Shown here: piece after piece, positions 7,616-16,347 of the stretch
Position numbering within the stretch: the stretch's first letter is position 1
Layout of the letters: each line of letters begins with the position of its first letter
Assembly: GCF_039614845.1 (NCBI RefSeq)
Contig: NZ_JBDIML010000006.1
Coordinates: 1-64,000, forward strand
Reading direction: 5' to 3'
From: Ornithinibacillus xuwenensis
GTDB lineage: Bacteria; Bacillota; Bacilli; Bacillales; Amphibacillaceae
Length of the DNA stretch: 64,000 bases
Made by a program: the position numbers and the translations under genes
The notes under the pieces: model-generated
Told to the model about the DNA's origin: nothing
Seen by the model: the letters and a program-made list of their open reading frames with translations, nothing else
The model's database searches: none

Positions 7616-8937
7616 ATATCGCTGTAATTGGAACAGGATATGTTGGTTTGGTAACAGGTGTTAGTTTAGCTGAGGTTGGTCATCATGTTACATGTGTGGA
7701 TGTTGATAACGATAAGATTTCTAGTCTAAGAAAAGGAAATATAACGATATGGGAGCCGGGACTAGAGGAGCTGTTGCAAAAAAATATTACACATGGAAAG
7801 CTCTTCTTTACTACAGCGCATGCAATTGCTTGTGAGAATGCACAAATAATCATAATCGCTGTAGGTACACCAGAAAATGAAGATGGTTCAGCAAATCTCC
7901 GCTATGTAGAGCAAGCCATAATAGATATTGCCAATACCATCACACATCGTGTAACCATTGTTGTGAAGAGTACGGTTCCAGTCGGGACAGCACATCGAAT
8001 GTGTACGATATTACAGGAGAACCTTCAGCATGGCGTATCGGTTGAACTTGTGTCAAATCCAGAATTTTTAAGGGAAGGCTCTGCAATAGAAGATGCATTT
8101 CGGGGAGACCGAATTGTCATTGGCGCAGATACATTGTCTGCTTTTGATGTGATGGAAGAGGTATATCGTCCTTTTCGCATTCCAATTTATAAGACGGATG
8201 TACGAAGTGCAGAGATGATAAAGTATGCCTCTAACGCGTTCCTAGCAACCAAGATTAGTTTTATCAATGAAATCGCAGCGATATGTGAGCAAGTAGGTGC
8301 AAATGTTGACTTGGTTGCTGCGGGTATGGGAATGGATAAAAGAATCGGAGATAAATTCTTAAAAGCAGGAATTGGTTTTGGTGGTTCATGCTTTCCAAAG
8401 GATACAAAAGCGCTCATACAAATGGCAAGAAATGTTGGCTATGATTTTGAGATTTTGAACCGTGTAGTGGAAGTAAATGAAAGACAAAAGGTCTTGTTAG
8501 TGGAGAAATTGTTGGAACGGTTTGGTTCGTTAGAGGGAAAACAGATAGCAGTTCTGGGACTATCATTTAAGCCCAATACGAATGACATTCGGGAAGCAGC
8601 TTCGATAACAATTACAGAGAGGTTAATTCGACATGGTGCCAAAGTTATTGGCTATGATCCGATAGCAATTGAGTATGCTAAAAACCGATTGAATGAGCAA
8701 ATGACCTATGCAAAGGATTTAGAAGCAGCAGTTAGCGGATGTGATGCTGCCTTAATTCTCACGGAGTGGGATGAAATAAAAGAAGTAGATGTAAGGGTTT
8801 ATCATGTCATGAAGACCCCGATTGTCTTGGATGGGAGGAACTGCTATCCCCCGGAAATAATGGCCCAGCACCATATTGAATATCATTCAATTGGTAGACC
8901 AAGTGCAGGTGGTCAGTATATTCAACCTTTATTGTAA
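7612..8937 (+). CDS. ugd: UDP-glucose 6-dehydrogenase
   Basis: It oxidises UDP-glucose twice with NAD to UDP-glucuronate, the precursor of teichuronic acid and acidic capsules. The 441 residues show the N-terminal Rossmann motif GTGYVGLVTG, a central EFLREGSAIEDAF segment, the catalytic GGSCFPKD loop with nucleophile Cys260, and a C-terminal UDP-binding Rossmann domain with LSFKPNTNDIREA. ATGA overlaps the galU stop. No further polymer genes follow, so the product must be used by enzymes elsewhere; tuaD is the B. subtilis teichuronic-acid counterpart, but the context does not allow that specific assignment. Confidence 0.95.
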   Translation: MNIAVIGTGYVGLVTGVSLAEVGHHVTCVDVDNDKISSLRKGNITIWEPGLEELLQKNITHGKLFFTTAHAIACENAQIIIIAVGTPENEDGSANLRYVEQAIIDIANTITHRVTIVVKSTVPVGTAHRMCTILQENLQHGVSVELVSNPEFLREGSAIEDAFRGDRIVIGADTLSAFDVMEEVYRPFRIPIYKTDVRSAEMIKYASNAFLATKISFINEIAAICEQVGANVDLVAAGMGMDKRIGDKFLKAGIGFGGSCFPKDTKALIQMARNVGYDFEILNRVVEVNERQKVLLVEKLLERFGSLEGKQIAVLGLSFKPNTNDIREAASITITERLIRHGAKVIGYDPIAIEYAKNRLNEQMTYAKDLEAAVSGCDAALILTEWDEIKEVDVRVYHVMKTPIVLDGRNCYPPEIMAQHHIEYHSIGRPSAGGQYIQPLL

Positions 8938-9047
8938 AATATTACGTTTCTGAAAACGGGAACTGAAAATAGTATATTTTACTTTGTGAAGTTGTTCTAT
9001 TGACGTAATAGTCCTCTAATATTGTGGAATAATAGGTAAAAATTGAG

Positions 9048-9644
9048 GTGAATAGCTGGGAGCTGGTTACAATTACGAAGGAACAACTTTCAACCGAAAT
9101 CGAGCAATTAGATACTAGTATCATGGATCACATCCTAGAATTCTGGAATCAATATGGTCACTTTGGTACTTGGCAATTCTGGTTTAATGTAATGACCATA
9201 TTATTGCCACTAGCGGTTACATTTTTCGTTATTGATCGAAAGAAGATCTTTCAGATTGCCTTCTATGGGTATACTTTTCATGCCATGTTGGTCTATTTTG
9301 ATATATTTTTAACACGTAATAACTTTTGGGACCATCCTTATCACTTAATTCCTTATGTACCAGTTAGTATTCCTGTTGATGGTGTTTTGGTACCCGTTAT
9401 TTTTATGCTAGCATACCAGTTTTCCTTAAATCATAGTAAGAATTTATATCTAGTCGTTTTCAGTACAGCAATTGGAGCGACGCTGTTAGCATGGGTATGG
9501 CATCTACTAGGTTTATTGGTGTTTTCTAACGGAATGAATATATTTCATATTTATCTACTTCAAATTAGTATGGCGCTGATATCCTATTGGTTCACTAAAT
9601 TTTTCATTAGCTTGAAGAAGGGAAGTCAGGATGAAATGAAATAA
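9048..9644 (+). CDS. CBO0543-like integral membrane protein
   Basis: The 198-residue protein has a short cytosolic-looking N-terminus and about five membrane segments, with a DRKKIFQIAFYGY loop and HDPYH-like aromatic/histidine content between helices. It resembles the CBO0543 family of small uncharacterised membrane proteins of spore formers; the identification is from memory of the pattern and is tentative. The GTG at 9048 lacks a strong ribosome site; an ATG at 9123 is an alternative start. It stands alone before a terminator. The function is unknown. Confidence 0.6.
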   Translation: MNSWELVTITKEQLSTEIEQLDTSIMDHILEFWNQYGHFGTWQFWFNVMTILLPLAVTFFVIDRKKIFQIAFYGYTFHAMLVYFDIFLTRNNFWDHPYHLIPYVPVSIPVDGVLVPVIFMLAYQFSLNHSKNLYLVVFSTAIGATLLAWVWHLLGLLVFSNGMNIFHIYLLQISMALISYWFTKFFISLKKGSQDEMK

Positions 9645-9660
9645 TCCCCAATGGAAGATA

Positions 9661-9690
9661 AGAGCACAGTAGAAATTGCTGTGCTTTTCT
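9661..9690 (+). terminator. Intrinsic terminator
   Basis: AGCACAG (9663-9669) pairs with CTGTGCT (9679-9685) and is followed by TTTCTT. Confidence 0.75.
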
Positions 9691-9890
9691 TGGTGGAAGG
9701 GCAATATTTACAGGTTTTATATGAATTTTTAGTATGCATAATATATTTGTATTGGTTATTGTAGAATAAAGGTTTATAGCTGAATATATAAATAACCCAA
9801 CTAATAACCATATTTTTCCTTCTTTACTTGATTGTCTTTTCGTCGTACACCTATGTTATCCTTATATAAAAGAATAAATGGGGGGAGTCA

Positions 9891-10646
9891 ATGGGTTCTA
9901 TTGGTAGCCTTTCTAAAATAAAGAATTCCACAAAGATTATTGAAGCAATTGGAGAAAATATTATAGTTGCGGATGAAAATTATAATATTATTTGGATCAA
10001 CCCGATAGCGGTGGACTTGTTAAATGAAGTTATCTCATTATTTGATTTAAATCATATTGAAGAATTGATTGGAATAAATATGAGTCACTTTCACAAAGAT
10101 CCAGGTTATCAGATTAATATAATGAAAGAGCTAACTCACAAGTATATATCGCGTATAAATATAAAGGATACATACACAGCAGATATCCATATTAACCCAA
10201 TAAAGGATGACAGGGCAATTATAGGATATGTTGTAATGCTAATGGACGTAACAACAACCGTACAAGAAGATCGAAAAAAGGAAAAAATTATTTATGCATT
10301 ATCGTCCCCTATCCTTGATGTCTGGGATGACACATTAGCTATTCCACTATTAGGAATCGTAGATAAAAAACGCATTCAAACCATCTCGGAAAAATTATTG
10401 GAACATTGCGATAAAAACGAGCCAGAATATGTCATTATTGATTTTAGTGGAATGACAGAATGGTTTGATGAATTTCTTGTCAGTATACAAGAAATGATCC
10501 ATATGCTTACGTTAATGGGGATTCAACCTATTTTGGCCGGGATTGGAGCTGAACTGGCGCAAAGATTACCGATCGAGCCTCTTAAAGTTCGTAAATTTAC
10601 TACAACCAAAGTAGCTATTAAACATATTATCACACAGGAAGAGTAG
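9891..10646 (+). CDS. RsbR-like PAS-STAS protein lacking phosphorylation sites
   Basis: Residues 15-125 form a PAS domain (ADENYNIIWIN start; FHKDP motif at 67-71). Residues 139-245 form a STAS domain with the RsbR/RsbS pattern: SPILDVWDDTLAIPLLG, then LMGIQPILAGIGAELAQRL. RsbR paralogues sit in the stressosome that controls the general stress sigma factor. By my alignment, the RsbR threonines phosphorylated by RsbT are replaced: Lys159 at the T171 position and Glu194 at the T205/RsbS-S59 position. A glutamate there could mimic the phosphorylated state. GGGGG precedes the ATG. No rsbS, rsbT or sigB gene lies nearby. It is cytosolic. Confidence 0.8.
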   Translation: MGSIGSLSKIKNSTKIIEAIGENIIVADENYNIIWINPIAVDLLNEVISLFDLNHIEELIGINMSHFHKDPGYQINIMKELTHKYISRINIKDTYTADIHINPIKDDRAIIGYVVMLMDVTTTVQEDRKKEKIIYALSSPILDVWDDTLAIPLLGIVDKKRIQTISEKLLEHCDKNEPEYVIIDFSGMTEWFDEFLVSIQEMIHMLTLMGIQPILAGIGAELAQRLPIEPLKVRKFTTTKVAIKHIITQEE

Positions 10647-10680
10647 AGTCGTACGAGCAAAATTATCGGAAATTGGAAAA

Positions 10681-10767
10681 GGAAGCATCGATTCTAACCC
10701 ATCTTAAAAAGTTTGAAATGAGTTCAACCCTTTGGGATAAAGGTAAGTCAATCGAGCTTCCTTTTTT
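10681..10767 (+). terminator. Long hairpin ending in T-run after the STAS gene
   Basis: The arms 10681-10693 and 10750-10761 pair over 12 bases with one bulged A, enclosing about 56 bases that contain smaller stems, and six T follow. It works as a terminator for the STAS gene; the large enclosed region is unusual. Confidence 0.6.
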
Positions 10768-10796
10768 AATTGCAATACAACTCTTAAAGTCTAGCT

Positions 10797-12023
10797 TTAG
10801 AGTAATCCTTCCTGCTCATACAAATAGGTATATGGAATATCTAAATAAATATAAAGCTTATCGGAGAGTGGGTAAGCGTACGTACGAATTTGTTCGTTCT
10901 TTACAATGTCTGTATACATATCGGAAAGGATCCCTTTCTTCTCGATATTCATCCGAACAATATTTTCAAAGAAATAAGGTCGCCAGCTCCAGTTTTTCTG
11001 CTTTCCTTCTTGAAGAAGTTCCCATTCACCTTCCTTATTTTTTTCCGCGTTTGAAGAAAGCTGAATACCCTCCTCATTTGTAATATAAACCCGGAATACA
11101 AATTCATCGCATAATTGTCCAATCGTAGATACGATGGAATCATAGTCTTCATCCAAATTAATGGTAGAAAGTGATTTTTTAAATAGGTGATTAATTTGTG
11201 TCGTGAAGGTAAGCTGTGCTTCCATTCTCTTGCGTTCAAAATTAACAAATTGCTGAAAGTCACGGTTCATTCGATTCTGACATATCGTTGACTCTACCAA
11301 AGTAGGGCTTTCGTTCTTTAAATATGCTCCTTGATAATAACGAACACCATTTCGCCATGCATAGTTTAACTGATTGTAGGAGCTAATTTCTTTAAATAAT
11401 AGAGTTGCTCCAATTTTACGAGAAAGCATGGTTAATGCATGATGGACGTCACGGTACAAGTGAGGTAACTCGTTTTCCTTAAGAAACCCCGCGTTTACGA
11501 TAACAATATTCGGTTTAAGCAATACTAAATGATCAAGATTGCCATTACGTTGCCCGACATCATTTAAGGCAATCTGTATCCCAAGTGCATGCATATATTT
11601 TATTAGCGAGCTTATTGCTTCCATTTCTTCTGTTATTTCTTCTTCCTTTAACTGAATAACCATTTTATTTAGGGCGATACCTTTATCGGCATAAGCTTGT
11701 AAAATAGCAAGTAAGCTTTCACCATTATCGTTATATAGAAGCTTTACCTGATAATTGAAAAATAACATTGGTTTTTCCTCCAATGTTAACCATTGATCCA
11801 ATACATTTTGTTGAATATATTGATTGAGCTCTAACTGAAATTCTTCTGGAATCGAGGAATCTGAGAAGAACCAGCTTAGCTCTTGGTCTTCATTTGAATC
11901 CGTGTCGTGAAAATAAGGAATGACCTCATAGCCAATTACGAGCTGAGAATCAGCACTAAATATAGGTTTATAGTATGGAATTACTTGCTCGAGAGTGAGC
12001 AATACCTTTAATGGATCCAACAT
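10797..12023 (-). CDS. ykuI: YkuI-like EAL-domain protein with C-terminal sensor domain
   Basis: The 408-residue protein matches B. subtilis YkuI in layout: an EAL domain (1-240) and a PAS-like/EAL-associated C-terminal domain with the shared NWSWRPYF and YLYEQ-GL segments. YkuI binds c-di-GMP without clear hydrolysis. Here the site is further eroded: Glu33 remains in EVI, but DD is N154-D155, and the K-x-D of the metal/lysine strand is I175-V-N177. It is therefore probably a c-di-GMP sensor or a scaffold, not a phosphodiesterase. The start is fixed by GGAGGT eight bases upstream, giving MLDPL as in YkuI; an upstream extension reads a spurious hydrophobic stretch. An extended -10 (TGCTATAAT) lies at 12138-12146. 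Confidence 0.88.
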   Translation of the reverse strand: MLDPLKVLLTLEQVIPYYKPIFSADSQLVIGYEVIPYFHDTDSNEDQELSWFFSDSSIPEEFQLELNQYIQQNVLDQWLTLEEKPMLFFNYQVKLLYNDNGESLLAILQAYADKGIALNKMVIQLKEEEITEEMEAISSLIKYMHALGIQIALNDVGQRNGNLDHLVLLKPNIVIVNAGFLKENELPHLYRDVHHALTMLSRKIGATLLFKEISSYNQLNYAWRNGVRYYQGAYLKNESPTLVESTICQNRMNRDFQQFVNFERKRMEAQLTFTTQINHLFKKSLSTINLDEDYDSIVSTIGQLCDEFVFRVYITNEEGIQLSSNAEKNKEGEWELLQEGKQKNWSWRPYFFENIVRMNIEKKGILSDMYTDIVKNEQIRTYAYPLSDKLYIYLDIPYTYLYEQEGLL

Positions 12024-12137
12024 TCTCGTCCACCTCCATGCAATAAATATAAAATAGTTGAATGCTAGTATAGCCAATAACAATGTAATATTTACACTAG
12101 ATTTGTAAATTAGGGGCTTCATTTCCATATTTCACCT

Positions 12138-12146
12138 ATTATAGCA
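12138..12146 (-). promoter_or_regulatory. Extended -10 promoter element
   Basis: TGCTATAAT on the minus strand is an extended -10 sigma-A element. It would give a leader of about 110 bases for the ykuI-like gene. Confidence 0.4.
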
Positions 12147-12238
12147 TAATAAGTGTATAATACATGCTGTTGAGGCATGAGATACTCGATAAAATATTCG
12201 ACATAGTGAGAGGAAATTTTATGTGGATACGTTTCTAT

Positions 12239-12279
12239 AAAAAAAGAATTGCTGCAAATAAGTGCAACAATTCTTTTTT
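12239..12279 (-). terminator. Bidirectional-looking terminator after yitT-like gene
   Basis: AAAAAAGAATTG pairs with CAATTCTTTTTT around a 16-base loop containing a second TTGC/GCAA pairing. It follows the stop of the minus-strand YitT gene. Confidence 0.8.
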
Positions 12280-12293
12280 GAATAATTTAATTG

Positions 12294-13160
12294 TTAATGA
12301 ATGGCTGATTTGAATTTTCCACCATGAACCTCTTGGGCATCCATAATCGTGATGAATGCCTTTGGATCAGTATCATGAACAATGGATTTTAATTTGGCAA
12401 TTTCGAGTCGAGTTAGCACCACAAATATAATATCCTTGTCGTGATCCATAAATCCACCTTGTCCGTGAAGCTTGGTAATCATTCGGCCAAGACGCTGTGT
12501 AACTGCATCGCCAACTTCTTCGTATTCATTCGATACAATGAGTGCTGCTTTTGTATCTCCTGAGAAGCCTTGTCCGACAATGTCAATTGCCTTTGAGGCA
12601 ATAAAATACGTAATGATGGAATACATTGCTTGCTCCCAGCCAAGTACAAAGCCTGCCCACCCGAAGATAAATACATTGAAAAACATGACAAATTCACCAA
12701 CAGAGAATGGAAGCTTTTTGGAAAGTAGGATGCCAAGAATTTCCGTTCCATCAAGAGCCCCTCCATTACGAATTACAATACCTACGCCAACACCTAATAT
12801 CAAACCACCAAAAACGGTTGCTAATAGTTCATCATCTGTAACTGGCAGGAAGTGATGTAGAGAAGGTTCGATTAGTGCAAGCGCAATTATACTAAAAAGC
12901 GAGGATACAAAGAAGCTTTTTCCAATGTGTCGATAGCCAGAAATTAGAAATGGAATGTTGAAAAGAAAGATTAGAAATCCAAAGCTAAGGCTTGTCAGAT
13001 GATTTACTAGTAGTGATATACCAATGATTCCACCGTCAATGATATTATTTGGTACTAAAAACAATTCGATCGAAATTGCAGCTAGCGTTGCTCCGATTAG
13101 CATCATGATATGGCGGAAAATTAAGTGGGCTTTTCGTTCTCTTTTATGTTGTTTTCCCAT
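12294..13160 (-). CDS. YitT-family membrane protein (DUF161/DUF2179)
   Basis: The 288-residue protein has about five or six membrane helices in its first 200 residues, including the family's LVPNNIIDGGIIGISLL and RNGGALDGTEILGILLSK signatures. A C-terminal cytosolic ~90-residue DUF2179 domain (ALIVSNEYEEVGDAV to the end) follows, a PII-like alpha/beta module. YitT paralogues are common in Firmicutes, and their transport substrate is unresolved. AAGGGG precedes the ATG. It is monocistronic with its own terminator. Confidence 0.88.
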   Translation of the reverse strand: MGKQHKRERKAHLIFRHIMMLIGATLAAISIELFLVPNNIIDGGIIGISLLVNHLTSLSFGFLIFLFNIPFLISGYRHIGKSFFVSSLFSIIALALIEPSLHHFLPVTDDELLATVFGGLILGVGVGIVIRNGGALDGTEILGILLSKKLPFSVGEFVMFFNVFIFGWAGFVLGWEQAMYSIITYFIASKAIDIVGQGFSGDTKAALIVSNEYEEVGDAVTQRLGRMITKLHGQGGFMDHDKDIIFVVLTRLEIAKLKSIVHDTDPKAFITIMDAQEVHGGKFKSAIH

Positions 13161-13318
13161 ATAAGTTTCCCCTTCTATTTTAATTTAGACTCTTTCTTCA
13201 TTATACGCTAAAATTCCTCGTTCATGTTGTTTTGTGTACAAGCATATTCTTTTGAACATTTGACTATTGTGAAAAATATGCAAAAATAAAAGAAGTTATT
13301 GTAGAAGGGGGAAGACAA

Positions 13319-13801
13319 GTGGATATATCGGTGCAGCTTGGAGAGGGGATTTTTAATTTTCGTGTTGGCGTAATCCTAATGAATCAAGAGAGGGTGCTAT
13401 TACATCGAGGAGAAAATGATGATTTTTGGGCACTGCCTGGAGGACGTGTAACCATGTTTGAGAGTACTGTAGAAACGGCAGTTCGTGAAATAAAAGAGGA
13501 GATTGGAGTGGACGTTACAGTAAATCGATTACTGTGGCATACGGAGAACTTTTTTACATTCGATGAGAAGGCTTTTCATGAAATTGCGAATTATTATAAA
13601 GTAGATATCTTAAATCCGGAGTCCATCAATCTTGGACATGAGCCGTTCAAGGGAATCGAACAAGGTAGTGACTTAATATACCAATGGTTTCCGATAACTA
13701 GTTTGAGTACTATAAATTTGTATCCAGTATTTTTGCGAAATGAATTAGCTAGATTACCAGAGCATCCAAGGTTCTTAACCATCACACAGGAGAACCTGTG
13801 A
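13319..13801 (+). CDS. NUDIX hydrolase
   Basis: The 160-residue protein hydrolyses a nucleoside diphosphate linked to another moiety. The Nudix box GX5EX7REUXEEXGU is intact from about residue 41 (GGRVTMFESTVETAVREIKEEIGV). The GTG at 13319 sits seven bases after GAAGGGGG. It is first in a three-gene run with a kinase-like and a GGCT-like gene, and its stop overlaps the next ATG. The substrate cannot be read from the sequence. Confidence 0.9.
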   Translation: MDISVQLGEGIFNFRVGVILMNQERVLLHRGENDDFWALPGGRVTMFESTVETAVREIKEEIGVDVTVNRLLWHTENFFTFDEKAFHEIANYYKVDILNPESINLGHEPFKGIEQGSDLIYQWFPITSLSTINLYPVFLRNELARLPEHPRFLTITQENL

Positions 13802-14802
13802 TGATGGATTTTTCCTATATCGATACTGTCTGTAGCGATTTTCATAAAGGGACGGTGGAGTCCTTCAGCTTATTACGGGAGATTGAAGAGAATACGATAA
13901 TAACTGTTATCATCCAAAAGGAAAAGTATATTTTAAAGTTCTATCATGATAGGTATACTACTGCGAATGGGTTGCAAAAACAAGGAGAATTAAGTCTATA
14001 TCTTAAAGCGAGTGGATTACCCTTTGCAGCTCGTTTCCCAACAAAAGATGGGAAATACTATGGTGAAACTCTCTACGAAGGGAAGAAATCGTTTGTTACC
14101 CTAGAAGAATATATGGATGGAGATCCCATTTCAGCTGTTACATTAGAAGATACATATGAGATTGGTAGATTATTAGGGATCCAGCATAAAGCATGTGAAG
14201 AAAGTGGAATTGATTTTGGACATGGGACATCATGGAGCATGTTTGGTGGAAATGAAACGAATCAGTTTGGAGATTATGATGAAAATGAGCTTTGTTTTCG
14301 GGAACTAATGGAAGCATTAGCAGGAGCACAATATACTCATAAGCTATTATCAGCGATTACGCAACAATATCAACTGTTACGTGAGGAAATAGCTTCTATT
14401 TGGCATGAGCTTCCGAAGGGGCCTGTTCAAGGTGATTTTTGTCCATATAATATGGCTAAGAGAAATGGAAGAATTACTGGGATTTTTGATTATAACTTAG
14501 CAGGTGATGAAGTACTGATAAACGAATGCTGTGGAGTGGCCGTATATCTAGCCTTTTCACACGAAAAAGTAGCTGGAAACGAACAGAGTCATTTACGTGT
14601 CTTTTTGGAAGCATATAGGCAGGAAAGAAACATATCAGTTCTTGAAGAGAAGATGATATCACCTTTGATAAGAGTTATTCGTCCTTTTCGGTATGATCGT
14701 GTTGAAAGCATTGTAAGATTAATTGAAGAGGGAAAGGAAGCAGCGGTATTACAGCATTTAGATGAGACTTTGAAAATGATGAATCACCATTATACATTGT
14801 AG
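13801..14802 (+). CDS. APH/choline-kinase-like phosphotransferase
   Basis: The ~333-residue protein has the aminoglycoside-phosphotransferase fold. Residues around 205-235 carry the catalytic loop QGDFCPYNMA (HGDxxxxN-like, with Gln for His) followed by IFDYNLAGDE, the metal-binding Asp. Such enzymes phosphorylate small alcohols or antibiotics; homoserine kinase-like and spore-coat CotS-like members also exist. ATG at 13801 overlaps the NUDIX stop by one base and lies eight bases after AGGAG. The natural substrate is unknown, and resistance should not be inferred. The neighbouring GGCT-like gene follows after 11 bp. Confidence 0.8.
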   Translation: MMDFSYIDTVCSDFHKGTVESFSLLREIEENTIITVIIQKEKYILKFYHDRYTTANGLQKQGELSLYLKASGLPFAARFPTKDGKYYGETLYEGKKSFVTLEEYMDGDPISAVTLEDTYEIGRLLGIQHKACEESGIDFGHGTSWSMFGGNETNQFGDYDENELCFRELMEALAGAQYTHKLLSAITQQYQLLREEIASIWHELPKGPVQGDFCPYNMAKRNGRITGIFDYNLAGDEVLINECCGVAVYLAFSHEKVAGNEQSHLRVFLEAYRQERNISVLEEKMISPLIRVIRPFRYDRVESIVRLIEEGKEAAVLQHLDETLKMMNHHYTL

Positions 14803-14813
14803 GAGGTAAGCGG

Positions 14814-15428
14814 ATGGAAGTCTGGTATGCCAGTTATGGGTCTAATTTACTTGAAGAGCGATTTTTAGCATATATTTATGGAAGAACGGCTACTGGTTCT
14901 GAACAGCCAGAAGCAGGATGTAAGGAAAAGAAGCCGCCAAAATCAAGTGAATTAATTGATATCAATTATCCACTGTATTTTGCCAAAGAGAGAAGTAAGT
15001 GGGGAGCAGGTGGGGTTGCTTTCATTGGTACCGAACGGTCTACATTAGAAACCACTATCGGTCGGATGTACTTAATATCAGAGGGTCAATTTATAGATGT
15101 TGTTGCACAAGAGAATAATAGACATGCTATTTCACTAGAATTGGAGTCAATCATAGCTAACGGGTATGCTGATTTAGGATTAGGCTGGTATGATAGAATT
15201 GTGTATTTGGGAGATAAGAACGGCGCTCCAATTTTCACGTTCACAAGTAGTACTCCTTTAAGTCGAGTACAATTCACCATGCCTTCTGCTGCATATCTTT
15301 CGACTATTGCCAAGGGATTGATGGAGTCAGGTTTAAGCTTGGAAGAAATTATAGAATACTTTCATGATAAAAATGGGATTTCTGGTAATTTGAATGAGAA
15401 AGAATTGCAAAAATATATAGAAGGATGA
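14814..15428 (+). CDS. Gamma-glutamylcyclotransferase-like protein
   Basis: The 204-residue protein opens with WYASYGSN (YGSN at 8-11), the substrate-binding loop of the GGCT/AIG2/BtrG fold, and has a second FTFTSS strand later. Firmicute members are sometimes wrongly named histone deacetylase. GGAGG precedes the ATG, and it closes an operon with the NUDIX and kinase-like genes. The chemistry is probably cleavage or cyclisation of a gamma-glutamyl or similar amide, but the substrate is unknown. Confidence 0.72.
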   Translation: MEVWYASYGSNLLEERFLAYIYGRTATGSEQPEAGCKEKKPPKSSELIDINYPLYFAKERSKWGAGGVAFIGTERSTLETTIGRMYLISEGQFIDVVAQENNRHAISLELESIIANGYADLGLGWYDRIVYLGDKNGAPIFTFTSSTPLSRVQFTMPSAAYLSTIAKGLMESGLSLEEIIEYFHDKNGISGNLNEKELQKYIEG

Positions 15429-15466
15429 TCGAAATCATGGACGATTTCAATCATCCTTTTTCATTA
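15422..15466 (+). terminator. Intrinsic terminator of the NUDIX-kinase-GGCT operon
   Basis: GGATGATCGAAATC pairs with GATTTCAATCATCC (one mismatch), followed by TTTTTC. It overlaps the last codons of the operon and abuts the stop of the converging gene. Confidence 0.85.
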
Positions 15467-16246
15467 CAACTTTACATTTATCTTAGAATTTTTCTCTCCG
15501 TTATAATAGAATATCCCTTCCAGTATAGCAGTGTCTGGAAAATCTAGGTTTTCCCAATAATATTTAAGAGCCTCGTCTTTATCTACTACTCGATTTAAGT
15601 TTGGAAGGGCAAGAATAGAGGATACGCTTAGATGATAGCCTGCGTCGAGAAATTTTAAAAAGATCCGAAGCTTCTCCAAGGTTAATCGATTTTTCTCCTG
15701 GAATACAGCACGGTAAAGGAGTGTCTTGTAGCCACGTAGTCTTGGTGTTCTACAAATCTCATTAACGATACGCTGGCGGTTGTGTTGGATAGCTAGCTCC
15801 TTATATTTATCAGGAACTGCATCATCTATTTTATACTTTAAAATCTCTTCTTTTGTACAACCAGTCTTCGCACTAATGTACTTCACATTATGATTGGTTT
15901 CCTGTAGTAGCAGGGAAATGTATTCATGTTTGATTTTGTAATAAGCCTTTTCCAAATAACAAGACTGTAGCATTTTCAACGTCCAATCAAGCTTTTTGAT
16001 ATTGTGCTTATCGGTTATGTACACAGGAATTATTTGATCAGATCGGACAGCTTTAATAGTGCTGTATGCTTCCATCCCTTTATATAAAAAGAGCTCTCCA
16101 TTTTTACCTCGAAAAACATGTAGAAGAGGGCGATGTGATTGCTTTAAAATTCGATATTTAATCACTGCGGTTCTTCCAGTTGGAAGATAGGTATGACGGG
16201 CATTAATTTCATGAAACGGAACCCATTCAATTTTAATAAACTCCAC
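15464..16246 (-). CDS. Uncharacterised protein with ParB-like N-terminal domain
   Basis: I do not recognise this 260-residue protein with certainty. Its first ~90 residues (IEWVPFHEINARHTYLP ... LLHVFRGKNGELFLYKGMEAYSTIKA ... QIIPVYI) follow the order of a ParB/sulfiredoxin-like N-domain: a preference strand, a short basic helix, a strand, then a YxGxxA-like turn. Residues ~120-150 contain a helix-turn-helix-like stretch (NVKYISAKTGCTKEEILKY), and the rest is helical and basic. No signal or membrane segment is seen. The GTG at 16246 has GGGACTGAGG upstream; the ATG at 16309 has no ribosome site. No parA or replication gene is near. Confidence 0.6.
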   Translation of the reverse strand: MEFIKIEWVPFHEINARHTYLPTGRTAVIKYRILKQSHRPLLHVFRGKNGELFLYKGMEAYSTIKAVRSDQIIPVYITDKHNIKKLDWTLKMLQSCYLEKAYYKIKHEYISLLLQETNHNVKYISAKTGCTKEEILKYKIDDAVPDKYKELAIQHNRQRIVNEICRTPRLRGYKTLLYRAVFQEKNRLTLEKLRIFLKFLDAGYHLSVSSILALPNLNRVVDKDEALKYYWENLDFPDTAILEGIFYYNGEKNSKINVKL

Positions 16247-16347
16247 ATTCCTCAGTCCCTTTCTAAATGGTTTGTATAGGGTATGAGGCGATTGAATTGT
16301 CCTATGCATTTGTTATGTTTTTGTAACGAAGATTGGTCTTGAGGAGC

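Noticed and set aside
10673..11083. 136-codon plus-strand frame
   Set aside because: It runs through the terminator hairpin and then antisense to the YkuI-like gene, with no recognisable domain.
12472..12855. 127-codon frame antisense to the YitT gene
   Set aside because: The YitT reading has clear family motifs and a terminator; the antisense frame has none.
13801..14802. Antibiotic resistance by the APH-like kinase
   Set aside because: The fold alone does not show drug modification; the His of HGD is Gln, and the neighbours are housekeeping-like hydrolases.
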